Below are positions 1 to 5,480 of a stretch of DNA of 6,628 nucleotides, in pieces (positions within the stretch are counted from its first letter, which is position 1; every line of letters starts with the position of its first letter). The DNA comes from Hyphomicrobiaceae bacterium. GTDB lineage: Bacteria > Pseudomonadota > Alphaproteobacteria > Rhizobiales > HXMU1428-3. Under the pieces are notes generated by a model. That model made no database searches, was not told the DNA's origin, and worked only from the letters and a program-made list of their open reading frames with translations. The position numbers were made by a program, and so were the translations under genes. The DNA is taken from assembly GCA_028285025.1 (NCBI GenBank), contig JANQQH010000401.1, positions 1 to 6,628 of the forward strand. Reading direction: 5' to 3'.

Positions 1-488
1 TACAGTTCTTTGCTCATTTTTAAATCTTGAAACAGCCAGACCATACGATCTAAAAACCAGCTCTTACCGATCATCGTCATCAGCGTGCCAAAAATTGTGA
101 ACCAAAGATGCAGAGTGACCAGCCCGTATAGCGCTAGGAGAAAACTTATGACCGTTACGACATTGAGATATTTAATGGCCCTCAGGTGATGAGAGGGAAT
201 GTCTTGCTTGGGATGGGTTAGCCAGACACGCTCGCCCAGCACAGCACGTGACGCCCAGTTTTTGGTTGATTTTGGTTTGGGGAAAATGCGTGGGTTGATC
301 CATATCCAGACTATGACCAACATAACTAGTAATAACGCGTATGACCCAATCCAAATTCTTGACCAAACGGCCAATGCCAGTAAAGGAAGACTGGGATATC
401 TGGTCCACACACTCCAAGGGTTGGCATGGCGGGCCCAGACCTGATCTGACATTTGGAACAACTTTTCAAGGGTATGGGCAATTCCCAT
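1..488 (-). CDS. DUF6653 family membrane protein, 3' end cut by window edge
   Basis: The frame is open from an ATG at 488 to the window edge, giving 162 codons plus two bases (TA) of the next, so the C-terminus is missing or the stop falls exactly there. Near the N-terminus is a W-x-R-H-A-N-P-W-S-V-W-T-R block (residues 18-30). It is followed by hydrophobic segments at about 33-46 and 47-65, an I-N-P-R-I-F-P turn (64-70), a V-L-G-E-R-V-W block (83-89), two more hydrophobic segments at about 108-128 and 129-146, and a final W-F-L-D-R-M-V-W-L motif (144-152). From memory these blocks in this order are characteristic of DUF6653, a family of about 160 residues with no known function, so only a few residues are probably lost. 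Stops lie just upstream of the ATG and an AGGA sits about ten bases before it. It is probably an inner-membrane protein. It lies 96 bases after the DUF1287 gene and may share its transcript or use its own promoter. Confidence 0.82.
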   Translation of the reverse strand, partial: MGIAHTLEKLFQMSDQVWARHANPWSVWTRYPSLPLLALAVWSRIWIGSYALLLVMLVIVWIWINPRIFPKPKSTKNWASRAVLGERVWLTHPKQDIPSHHLRAIKYLNVVTVISFLLALYGLVTLHLWFTIFGTLMTMIGKSWFLDRMVWLFQDLKMSKEL

Positions 489-533
489 TCTCTTTGTCCT
501 GGCTTTATAGTTTTGACTTTACTAAATGTGGTC

Positions 534-562
534 AATCTATCAGGAATACTTACCTATATCAA
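534..562 (-). promoter_or_regulatory. candidate sigma70-type promoter for the DUF6653 gene
   Basis: On the minus strand TTGATA (557-562) is followed, after exactly 17 bases, by TAGATT (534-539). The putative start of transcription would lie about 40 bases upstream of the ATG at 488. A second, poorer pair overlaps it: TTGACC (530-535) and TATAAA (504-509) with a 20-base spacer. Both fall in the 96-base gap after the DUF1287 stop codon. The match is by eye only and AT-rich DNA gives such pairs by chance. Confidence 0.35.
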
Positions 563-584
563 GAACAAAACAGGAACTCTTTGT

Positions 585-1262
585 TTATAACTTCCCCCTA
601 TAACGATAATGGCCAGTAATTTTAAAGCTCATAAGGTCATCATCAAGTTTAGGACCAAGACCTATATTGTGAACGATCATATAATTGCCTGACACACCGC
701 GTTTGTCCGATACAATGGCAATGTGATCTTTGGAAAAGAATGATTCAGGAATATAATAAGTGACCAGATCACCTGGTTTGTAATCTTTCGGGTCTTGACT
801 GACCGGCAATTGCGCGCCGACCCGTTTGAAGAATTTTCGCAATTCCCTGACCCTTCGATGGGTGATGTTTTTATCGCCTCCTATTTTTTGGTGCACCTCT
901 TTTTGCAAATCAATGCCTACTTGCCGGTAGGCGCGAATGACCACATCGGTACAAACGCCAAAGTGGGCCGGGACATCGCCGTTGGGATAGGGGATGGCAA
1001 AATATTTGGGATTGTAAACGACAATGTGTTTGGTGCGCTCAAGAGCGGCTTTGGCAAGGCGTTGATAAAAATCCATTTCTGGTATTTTGGCTTGGGCTTG
1101 CTGTTTTTGGGCTTGGGCTTGAACCGAGACAAACTGAAAGCTTACTATGCTAAAAAGCGCTAAAATTTGGAAAACGAACACGAGGTGCAAACAGATTTTC
1201 CGCATGGGCTTATTATTCTTAGGGTTAGATTGACTTTGCTTCAAGGTGGTGCTGCCCTTCAT
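585..1262 (-). CDS. secreted DUF1287 domain protein
   Basis: A 225-residue protein. Residues 1-24 are polar and basic, 25-47 form a hydrophobic signal-peptide core, and cleavage is likely near the A-Q-A at 49-51, implying export to the periplasm. A Q/A-rich linker (about 49-59) follows. The mature part has the DUF1287 hallmarks: Y-P-N-G-D-V-P (92-98), G-V-C-T-D-V-V-I-R-A-Y-R (102-113), N-I-T-H-R-R-V (132-138), P-G-D-L-V (163-167), D-H-I-A-I-V (179-184), H-N-I-G (198-201) and G-H-Y-R-Y (217-221). Cys104 with His180 and possibly His198 is arranged as in NlpC/P60-like cysteine hydrolases, so a cell-wall role is possible, but the family has no established reaction that I know of. An AGGA at 1271-1274, eight bases upstream, supports the start at 1262. 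A second ATG at 1205 (Met20) would give a shorter signal peptide but has no clear ribosome site. Confidence 0.9.
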   Translation of the reverse strand: MKGSTTLKQSQSNPKNNKPMRKICLHLVFVFQILALFSIVSFQFVSVQAQAQKQQAQAKIPEMDFYQRLAKAALERTKHIVVYNPKYFAIPYPNGDVPAHFGVCTDVVIRAYRQVGIDLQKEVHQKIGGDKNITHRRVRELRKFFKRVGAQLPVSQDPKDYKPGDLVTYYIPESFFSKDHIAIVSDKRGVSGNYMIVHNIGLGPKLDDDLMSFKITGHYRYRGKL

Positions 1263-1270
1263 TTTGCTAG

Positions 1271-1274
1271 TCCT
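1271..1274 (-). promoter_or_regulatory. Shine-Dalgarno site that decides the DUF1287 start
   Basis: AGGA is spaced eight bases from the ATG at 1262. The alternative ATG at 1205 is preceded by an A-rich stretch with no comparable site. The stop codon of the orphan frame (1279-1281) lies just upstream, so the two could once have been translationally coupled. Confidence 0.5.
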
Positions 1275-1278
1275 ATTG

Positions 1279-1449
1279 CTAGCCTTGATTCTTTTTATCG
1301 GGCTTAAAGTAAAGGGCGATTTGGGCGAGGGTTTGATATTTCTGCGAATAGCTCACGAAATTTTGCTCAAAAACCTCTGCAAATTCTTTAGTTATAAAAT
1401 TAATAGGTCCTGTCCTGAGCCTAGCCTGTTTGCTGGCTTTGACTTTCCT
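1279..1449 (-). pseudogene. start-less reading frame between the kinase and DUF1287 genes, possible gene remnant
   Basis: On the minus strand one frame is open from just after a TGA (1450-1452) to a TAG (1279-1281), 56 sense codons, of which the first 29 bases overlap the end of the kinase gene in another frame. There is no ATG; only ATT or ATA codons, or a late GTG, could start it. The second half reads like real protein: after T-G-P-I-N-F-I-T come K-E-F-A-E-V-F-E-Q-N-F, then Y-S-Q-K-Y-Q-T-L-A-Q-I-A-L-Y-F-K, then a charged end, K-P-D-K-K-N-Q-G. It is amphipathic and likely helical. I do not recognise the family. It could be the 3' remnant of a deleted gene, a C-terminal extension of the kinase separated by a +1 frame change, or chance. 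The kinase itself looks complete without it. Confidence 0.3.
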
Positions 1450-2773
1450 TCACGGATTTTGTTTCATCCCTTTCCAGATATTTTTCAAGCACTGCATACA
1501 AAACCTGGCTATCAACCGGCTTGGCGACAATATCGTTGATGCCTGCCTCTTTATATTGTTTGACGTTCTCAGAGCTGGTACTGGCGGAAAAGGCAATAAT
1601 GGGAATTGCTTTGACATTTTGCTCTTGCCAAAACTCATACAACTGCTTGGTGGTGACAACCCCATCGAGCACCGGCATCATGATATCCATTAAGATAAGG
1701 TCATATTTATTTTGCTCAACCTCACTTAGCGCAACATAACCATTATCGACGCATTCAAACGATAGTCCAAATTTGTCTAAATATATTTTAATCAGCATTT
1801 GATTGAGTTTATTATCTTCAACGACCAGAACATGGCCCTTTAGGGATGAAAAATTTTCTAGATCTTTTTCCTGCATTGCGTCTTGTTCACTTGAACTCTC
1901 AGCTTCAGATGTCAGGCTCTCAGTTTGCGTTTGCAAACGTGGCTCTGGCGCGCTCTTTTGCCCTTCTTCTTGGTGTGCTGTGCAGGTAAAATTGAAAACA
2001 AAAGTGCTGCCGCTGTTTAGATCACTTTGACATGTCAATTCACCATTTAGGCCTTTGGCGATTTGATTTGCGATCCATAAGCCAAGGCCCGAACCGGGTA
2101 TTGCTTTTTCAACCACATTATTGGCTTGTACAAATGGTTCAAAAATATGGTCTTTCTCAGCTTTGCTAATGCCGATGCCGGTGTCTTTTATCTGGATTGA
2201 GATTGACCATTCCTCATTTTGTAGCTCTTGCCCGGTGACTGATAAGTCAATGGAGCCCTCATTGGTGTATTTAAGCGCATTGTTGGCAAGGTTGTTAATG
2301 ACTTGGCTTAAACGATGAGGGTCTGTGATGATCTTGGGTGGCAGATCAGGTGACATCTGAGCTTGGAAGCTTAATCCCTTAGCTTGGGCTTGAGGGGCAA
2401 TCGAGACTGCCATGGAGGATAAAAATGGAATGAGTTCAACAGGCTTGGGGTCGAACTCTAAATGTTCTGCATCATGCCTGGCAAAGGTCAGCATATCTTG
2501 AGTGGCTCTGACCAAATTTTCAGCGGCAAAAGACAGCGTGTTCACATAATGAGATTGAGTTTCATTCAGGTCGGTATTTTTTAACAGCTCTGACATGGCC
2601 ATGATTGCCCCGATTGGCGTTTTAATTTCATGGCTGACAAGGGCTAGCAACTGTTGTTGGTTTTGTTGCTGGCTTTGCAGTTGCTTTACTTGTTCTTGAA
2701 ACTGGTGTTGTTCCTGCTCACTGCTCGTTTTCTGATTTGGCTTAACGGGCTGAATGATGAGTTTTTGGGTCAT
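1421..2773 (-). CDS. soluble hybrid sensor histidine kinase/response regulator
   Basis: A 450-residue two-component protein. A glutamine-rich, probably coiled-coil stretch (about 18-43) leads into the dimerisation/phosphoacceptor domain with S-H-E-I-K-T-P and His48. The ATPase domain shows the N box N-L-A-N-N-A-L-K-Y-T (161-170), G1 D-T-G-I-G (197-201), F box I-F-E-P-F (210-214) and G2 G-S-G-L-G-L (227-232). A polar, glutamate-rich linker (about 266-311) joins it to a receiver domain with acidic pair Glu319/Asp320, phosphoacceptor Asp363 in L-M-D-I-M-M-P, Ser396 in the switch position, and Lys418 in A-K-P. All catalytic residues are present. There is no transmembrane segment, PAS, GAF or HAMP domain, so it is cytosolic and its signal must come through a partner or the short N-terminus. 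A TGA three codons upstream fixes the start within this frame; the ribosome site (GTGAGA) is weak. It lies 140 bases after gluQ. The output partner is not in the window. Confidence 0.94.
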   Translation of the reverse strand: MTQKLIIQPVKPNQKTSSEQEQHQFQEQVKQLQSQQQNQQQLLALVSHEIKTPIGAIMAMSELLKNTDLNETQSHYVNTLSFAAENLVRATQDMLTFARHDAEHLEFDPKPVELIPFLSSMAVSIAPQAQAKGLSFQAQMSPDLPPKIITDPHRLSQVINNLANNALKYTNEGSIDLSVTGQELQNEEWSISIQIKDTGIGISKAEKDHIFEPFVQANNVVEKAIPGSGLGLWIANQIAKGLNGELTCQSDLNSGSTFVFNFTCTAHQEEGQKSAPEPRLQTQTESLTSEAESSSEQDAMQEKDLENFSSLKGHVLVVEDNKLNQMLIKIYLDKFGLSFECVDNGYVALSEVEQNKYDLILMDIMMPVLDGVVTTKQLYEFWQEQNVKAIPIIAFSASTSSENVKQYKEAGINDIVAKPVDSQVLYAVLEKYLERDETKSVKESQSQQTG

Positions 2774-2913
2774 GCCGTCTCACATAGTTTTCTTTAAAGT
2801 CTTTGCCACGTCACTATGATCAAGGGATTTTCTTTATTTTCAGCTAAAAACCATGCGTTTAAGTCCTTTTTTTTCGTCCGTTTGCAGATGTTTTATCTGG
2901 CATTTTTCTTTTT

Positions 2914-3852
2914 TTACATTCGGTTCATCAGCTCTTCTAATGATTTAATGCCATTATTTGCGGCGTCTCTAATGGTTTTAGCGCTCAAGCCTTGTTTGCG
3001 AAGCTCATAAAGACTGGGGTGGGCTTGGGATTTTGATAATTTTTTGCCGTCCCACATGATTAAATCATGATGATGATAATGCGGGGGTGCAATTCCTAAA
3101 TTCACTTGCAGAATGCGGTGAATGTCGGTTGCTGCCTGCAAATCCTTACCACGACAAATATGGGTGATGCCTTCAAGATGATCATCAACAACAACAGATA
3201 GATGATAGCTTGTGGGGATGTCTTTACGGGTAATGATGACATCGCCCCAGCGCTGAGGATTTTTCACCTGAGTTGGCTGCACAGGCTTTAGAGGAGCATG
3301 GGCTTGATAGGTTTGGTAGGTTAAACTTTCTTGTCTGTCCAATTGTTTTGCGCGCTCAATGGCCCGATCCAGATGTAATCGCAACGCATATGGCTCGCCT
3401 GCTTGCACTCTTGCTTGGGCCTTTTGAGGCTTTAAGTCTTTATAAAAGCCGGGGTATAACAAACCACCATCAGGATCTCTTGGCGGGTTCGTTTTGTCTT
3501 GCCAATAGGTTTTTATGTCCCCCCTGGTGGCAAAACAAGGGTAAAGCAAGCCTGCTTGGCCCAATTGATCAAGGGCTTTTTGATAGCTTTCCATATGCTT
3601 TGACTGGCGCCGCACAGGCTCGGGCCATTGTAAACCTAGCCAATGTAAATCGCGGAAAATGGCTAAGATGTATTCTTTTTTAGAGCGGTGCTTGTCTATA
3701 TCTTCTATGCGTAGATGAAAGTTTCCGCTTAAGGCCTGCGCCACTTGGGCGGTTAAAAGGGCTGAATAGGCATGGCCAAGATGTAAAAGCCCATTTGGAC
3801 TTGGCGCAAACCTTAATTTGGCCTGTTTGTTTGTATTTTGACCATATATCAC
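2914..3852 (-). CDS. gluQ: glutamyl-Q tRNA(Asp) synthetase
   Basis: A 312-residue paralogue of the glutamyl-tRNA synthetase catalytic domain that lacks the anticodon-binding domain. Family knowledge: it activates glutamate with ATP and attaches it to the queuosine base at the wobble position of tRNA(Asp), in the cytosol. The sequence shows R-F-A-P-S-P-N-G (14-21), the HIGH-type motif H-L-G-H (24-27), the L-R-I-E-D-I-D motif (48-54), R-D-P-D-G (125-129), Y-H-L-S-V-V-V-D-D (216-224) and the KMSKS-type K-L-S-K-S (271-275). The start is GTG at 3852: there is no upstream in-frame ATG, and the next in-frame Met (residue 86) would delete the active site. AAGG lies about 11 bases upstream. The zinc-site cysteines usual in this family are mostly absent: only Cys106 remains in Y-P-C-F-A-T-R, and the later T-C-R position reads F-Y-K. 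It is the first gene of the leftward group. Confidence 0.96.
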   Translation of the reverse strand: MIYGQNTNKQAKLRFAPSPNGLLHLGHAYSALLTAQVAQALSGNFHLRIEDIDKHRSKKEYILAIFRDLHWLGLQWPEPVRRQSKHMESYQKALDQLGQAGLLYPCFATRGDIKTYWQDKTNPPRDPDGGLLYPGFYKDLKPQKAQARVQAGEPYALRLHLDRAIERAKQLDRQESLTYQTYQAHAPLKPVQPTQVKNPQRWGDVIITRKDIPTSYHLSVVVDDHLEGITHICRGKDLQAATDIHRILQVNLGIAPPHYHHHDLIMWDGKKLSKSQAHPSLYELRKQGLSAKTIRDAANNGIKSLEELMNRM

Positions 3853-3953
3853 CGACTTATTGACCTTTTTTATTTGTAATGATACAAGGCGGGCATGAGT
3901 TTTTGCTGCTCTTTGTTCAAGTGTTGAATTGTGCGTTTATGTTGGTCTTAGAC

Positions 3954-4030
3954 TTTAAGCCTTTTCACCTAAAACAGGGCAGTTTTGCTTTTAAAGCATA
4001 AAATTTTAAGCTTTAAGCGCGGTTTTAAGC
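3954..4030 (+). repeat. cluster of TTTAAGC heptamers
   Basis: The heptamer TTTAAGC occurs four times: 3954-3960, 4005-4011, 4012-4018 and 4024-4030. The middle two are in perfect tandem. A variant, TTTAAAGC, at 3990-3997 is part of the palindrome TGCTTTTAAAGCA (3986-3998). TTAA spacings here are 7, 12 and 15 bases, not the 11 expected for the CtrA consensus TTAA-N7-TTAA. The cluster lies 134-210 bases upstream of the rpsT start. It may be a binding array or simply low-complexity DNA. Confidence 0.5.
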
Positions 4031-4052
4031 CTCTTCCACTTTCAATTTCTTA

Positions 4053-4067
4053 GGTGTTTATGACACC
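4053..4067. promoter_or_regulatory. perfect dyad upstream of rpsT, possible operator or leader hairpin
   Basis: GGTGT and ACACC flank the five-base centre TTATG, giving a five base-pair stem extendable by one G-T pair. No U tract follows, so it is not an intrinsic terminator. It sits about 100 bases upstream of rpsT, on the upstream side of the candidate -10 at 4121. Its function is unknown. Confidence 0.3.
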
Positions 4068-4163
4068 ATGGAGAGGTTTTTGCTAATTGATTTTCGCGCA
4101 TTGGCTTGAAAACGATGCAATACTATTTTCTAACACTGATTGATACAATAAGGATTTGCCCGC

Positions 4164-4430
4164 ATGGCCAATACCAAATCGGCAAAAAAAGCCATTCGTA
4201 AAATTGCTCGTAAAACGGCAGTGAATAAAAATCGACGCACTCGCATGCGCACCTTTATCCGCCAAGTGGAAGAGGCAATCGCTGCTGGTGACCAAACACA
4301 AGCGCAAGCAGCCCTTGTGGCGGCCCAACCAGAAATTATGCGCAGTGCTCAAAAAGGCATTTTGCATAAAAACAGTGCCTCTCGCAAAATTTCTCGCCTA
4401 TCTGCGCGGGTGAAAGCTTTGAGTGCTTAA
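4164..4430 (+). CDS. rpsT: 30S ribosomal protein S20
   Basis: An 88-residue basic protein of the usual S20 length. It opens with [10 protein letters not shown], followed by the basic R-K-I-A-R-K-T and [12 protein letters not shown] stretches (12-32), an alanine-rich middle, and the conserved [15 protein letters not shown] (65-79) near the C-terminus. S20 is a primary 16S rRNA-binding protein that helps assemble the body of the 30S subunit. A clear AAGGA (4150-4154) precedes the ATG by nine bases. The gene stands alone: divergent from gluQ, and closed by a strong terminator 45 bases after its stop. The next gene on the strand is dnaA, as in many Alphaproteobacteria. Confidence 0.98.
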   Translation: MANTKSAKKAIRKIARKTAVNKNRRTRMRTFIRQVEEAIAAGDQTQAQAALVAAQPEIMRSAQKGILHKNSASRKISRLSARVKALSA

Positions 4431-4474
4431 AAACTTTACGCTGATGCTTGTCATTTTAGCGTGTTGTATTTTTG

Positions 4475-4506
4475 AAACAGCTGACTTTAATCAGCTGTTT
4501 TTTTTT
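4475..4506 (+). terminator. intrinsic terminator of rpsT
   Basis: AAACAGCTGA (4475-4484) pairs perfectly with TCAGCTGTTT (4491-4500) across a six-base loop, CTTTAA, giving a ten base-pair stem. A run of nine T residues (4498-4506) overlaps the end of the stem. It begins 45 bases after the rpsT stop codon, so dnaA is probably transcribed mainly from its own promoter. Confidence 0.93.
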
Positions 4507-4560
4507 GCCTGATTTTATCAATTTAATGTTTAGTTTTTTCAAGCTTTTAACCGTTTAATG

Positions 4561-4587
4561 CCCTTGAGACCCCAGGGTCATTAAGGG
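4561..4587 (+). repeat. nested inverted repeat
   Basis: An outer pair, CCCTT (4561-4565) and AAGGG (4583-4587), encloses an inner pair, GACC (4568-4571) and GGTC (4576-4579), around the loop CCAG. GA on one side and ATT on the other form an internal bulge. It is one of the few GC-containing blocks in the gap. No T run follows, so it is not a simple terminator; it could be an operator or an RNA stem. Confidence 0.45.
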
Positions 4588-4959
4588 TGTGTTTGACCTT
4601 GCTGTTTAAAAAAATTGTGTCCTCTTAAATCTCTTTCTTGACAGGCCTTTTTTCAGGCTAAATTTATTGAGTCTAAAAAAAATGATTGAATCCCAATATG
4701 TTGGTTAAGATAACCTTGATTAGAGTGGTTCAATGGTTAAGATTTGGGCAGCTTCCCATATCCTATGTAACGAATTTGTTACGCTCTTCTGGGGCTTGTC
4801 AGGTCAATAAGGCCTGTGTATAGTCACTTCAAGAGTTGGGTGCTAATAACGCTTTATCTTAATATTCTTTAGATGATTTTGCTAAAAATATAATTATGCT
4901 CCTTAGTTTTAAGGTTTGACAGTAACTGAGTTCAGCTACTGATGTTTATTTTTTTGCTG

Positions 4960-4986
4960 AAGACAATTTAAAATCGTCTTTTTTAC
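4960..4986 (+). terminator. terminator-like hairpin with no gene before it
   Basis: AAGACAAT (4960-4967) pairs with ATCGTCTT (4973-4980), with one A-C mismatch, across the five-base loop TTAAA. Six T residues follow or overlap (4979-4984). There is no protein gene between the rpsT terminator and this point. It could end a small RNA, act as an attenuator in the dnaA leader, or be chance in AT-rich DNA. Confidence 0.35.
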
Positions 4987-5074
4987 TTTGAATGCGTTGC
5001 ATCATGCGTTTTTTATTTGTTTTTGACAAAGAAAGACTTGTGGCAACTAGAGATAATATTTAAATTTACTATTT

Positions 5075-5120
5075 AGAAGGAATTCAATTTATGGCTTGTT
5101 GGTTTGACAGGAATGGATGA
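5075..5120 (+). CDS. possible nine-residue leader peptide with strong ribosome site
   Basis: A strong Shine-Dalgarno sequence, AGAAGGA (5075-5081), lies nine bases before an ATG at 5091. The frame encodes only M-A-C-W-F-D-R-N-G and stops at TGA 5118-5120. A second minute frame follows after 15 bases. The ribosome site is the main reason to list it; nothing about the peptide is recognisable. It may be a leader peptide, a decayed gene start or chance. Confidence 0.2.
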
Positions 5121-5135
5121 AAGCCGACAAGAAAA

Positions 5136-5186
5136 ATGAAGAAGGAAAAGGTTAATTTTTGGCTGTTTTTGTTGCCAGTTTGCTAA
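5136..5186 (+). CDS. possible 16-residue hydrophobic peptide
   Basis: An ATG at 5136 opens M-K-K-E-K-V-N-F-W-L-F-L-L-P-V-C, then TAA at 5184-5186. The basic start and hydrophobic second half look like the beginning of a signal peptide or a tiny membrane peptide. There is no good ribosome site of its own, so translation would depend on coupling to the frame ending at 5120. It could be the surviving start of a decayed gene: another frame stays open and hydrophobic through about 5250. Highly uncertain. Confidence 0.15.
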   Translation: MKKEKVNFWLFLLPVC

Positions 5187-5204
5187 TCTTATTTCGTTTT
5201 GTTT

Positions 5205-5225
5205 CTTGCGAAAAAGTTACGCAAG
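5205..5225. repeat. perfect six-base inverted repeat
   Basis: CTTGCG (5205-5210) and CGCAAG (5220-5225) flank a nine-base centre, AAAAAGTTA. Six T residues begin four bases after the right arm (5230-5235), so a weak terminator on the plus strand is conceivable. A protein-binding dyad is equally possible. Confidence 0.3.
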
Positions 5226-5468
5226 ACGGTTTTTTCAGGTATCTGGAACTTTGAAGCAAATGTTGGTTTCATCATTAAATTTTTGATGCGTGATTGAGGG
5301 ATTTTGAGGTTAGTGGATAAAGAGGCAGGTTTTGCAATAAAGACTTCCTTTTTCAATCTTACAGTTTTTGCGAACCATATAAGTAACTTTTTTAATTGGG
5401 GTCTTTTGATGAAATCAAGATCTAATCGAGTTTTTCTAAAGGAGTTTGAACAAGTGCGGCAAAGCTAG

Positions 5469-5480
5469 TTTTAGCTAAAA
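5469..5480. promoter_or_regulatory. 12-base perfect palindrome upstream of dnaA
   Basis: TTTTAGCTAAAA is a perfect palindrome. It overlaps a second dyad, AGCTA-GTTT-TAGCT (5463-5476). A TTGAAC hexamer (5446-5451) lies just upstream but no good -10 is spaced from it. The site is about 210 bases before the dnaA start and is a candidate regulator site or part of the dnaA promoter. Confidence 0.3.

Larger units (their letters stand above)
3853..4163. other. divergent intergenic region between gluQ and rpsT
   Basis: This 311-base AT-rich gap must hold the promoters of both gluQ (leftward) and rpsT (rightward). I could not assign a well-spaced pair for either. TACTAT at 4121-4126 is the best -10 candidate for rpsT, but the nearest -35-like TTGGCT (4101-4106) is only 14 bases away. 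The gap contains perfect dyads TTGTA-N4-TACAA (3874-3887) and TTCAA-GTG-TTGAA (3916-3928), a 13-base palindrome centred at 3992, a TTTAAGC cluster (3954-4030), and GGTGT-N5-ACACC (4053-4067). A 13-codon frame starting at 4068 (M-E-R-F-L-L-I-D-F-R-A-L-A) ends at 4109 but has no good ribosome site. Confidence 0.7.

Noticed and set aside
172..535. Small frames on both strands at 172-417 (-), 199-444 (+), 326-535 (-) and 341-619 (+)
   Set aside because: They overlap the DUF6653 reading frame, which has recognisable conserved motifs; the proteins from the other frames have no coherent features.
795..1163. 122-codon frame on the plus strand
   Set aside because: It lies antisense to the conserved DUF1287 gene and has no ribosome site or recognisable domain.
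2885..2915. Terminator-like CAGAT-N5-ATCTG followed by T runs on the plus strand
   Set aside because: The flanking genes are on the minus strand, where it reads as an A tract before a five-pair stem. It is too weak to support an antisense transcript.
2816..3010. 64-codon hydrophobic, phenylalanine-rich plus-strand frame over the kinase-gluQ gap
   Set aside because: The hydrophobicity comes from T-rich DNA, and nearly half of it is antisense to the end of gluQ. There is no ribosome site.
3273..3683. 136-codon frame on the plus strand
   Set aside because: It is antisense to gluQ, whose catalytic motifs span it; it is a by-product of codon use.
4013..4028. Possible CtrA site from closely spaced TTAA motifs
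   Set aside because: The spacing between TTAA halves is 8 (or 3 and 11 for other pairs), not the 7 of the consensus.
4725..4742. tRNA D-arm-like string around GGTTCAATGGTTAAGA
   Set aside because: There is no matching acceptor stem, anticodon arm or T arm in the following 80 bases.
4815..4823. DnaA-box-like TGTGTATAG, and a similar AGTGGATAA at 5312-5320
   Set aside because: Each misses the consensus at one end position and they are far apart with no cluster; not enough to call boxes.
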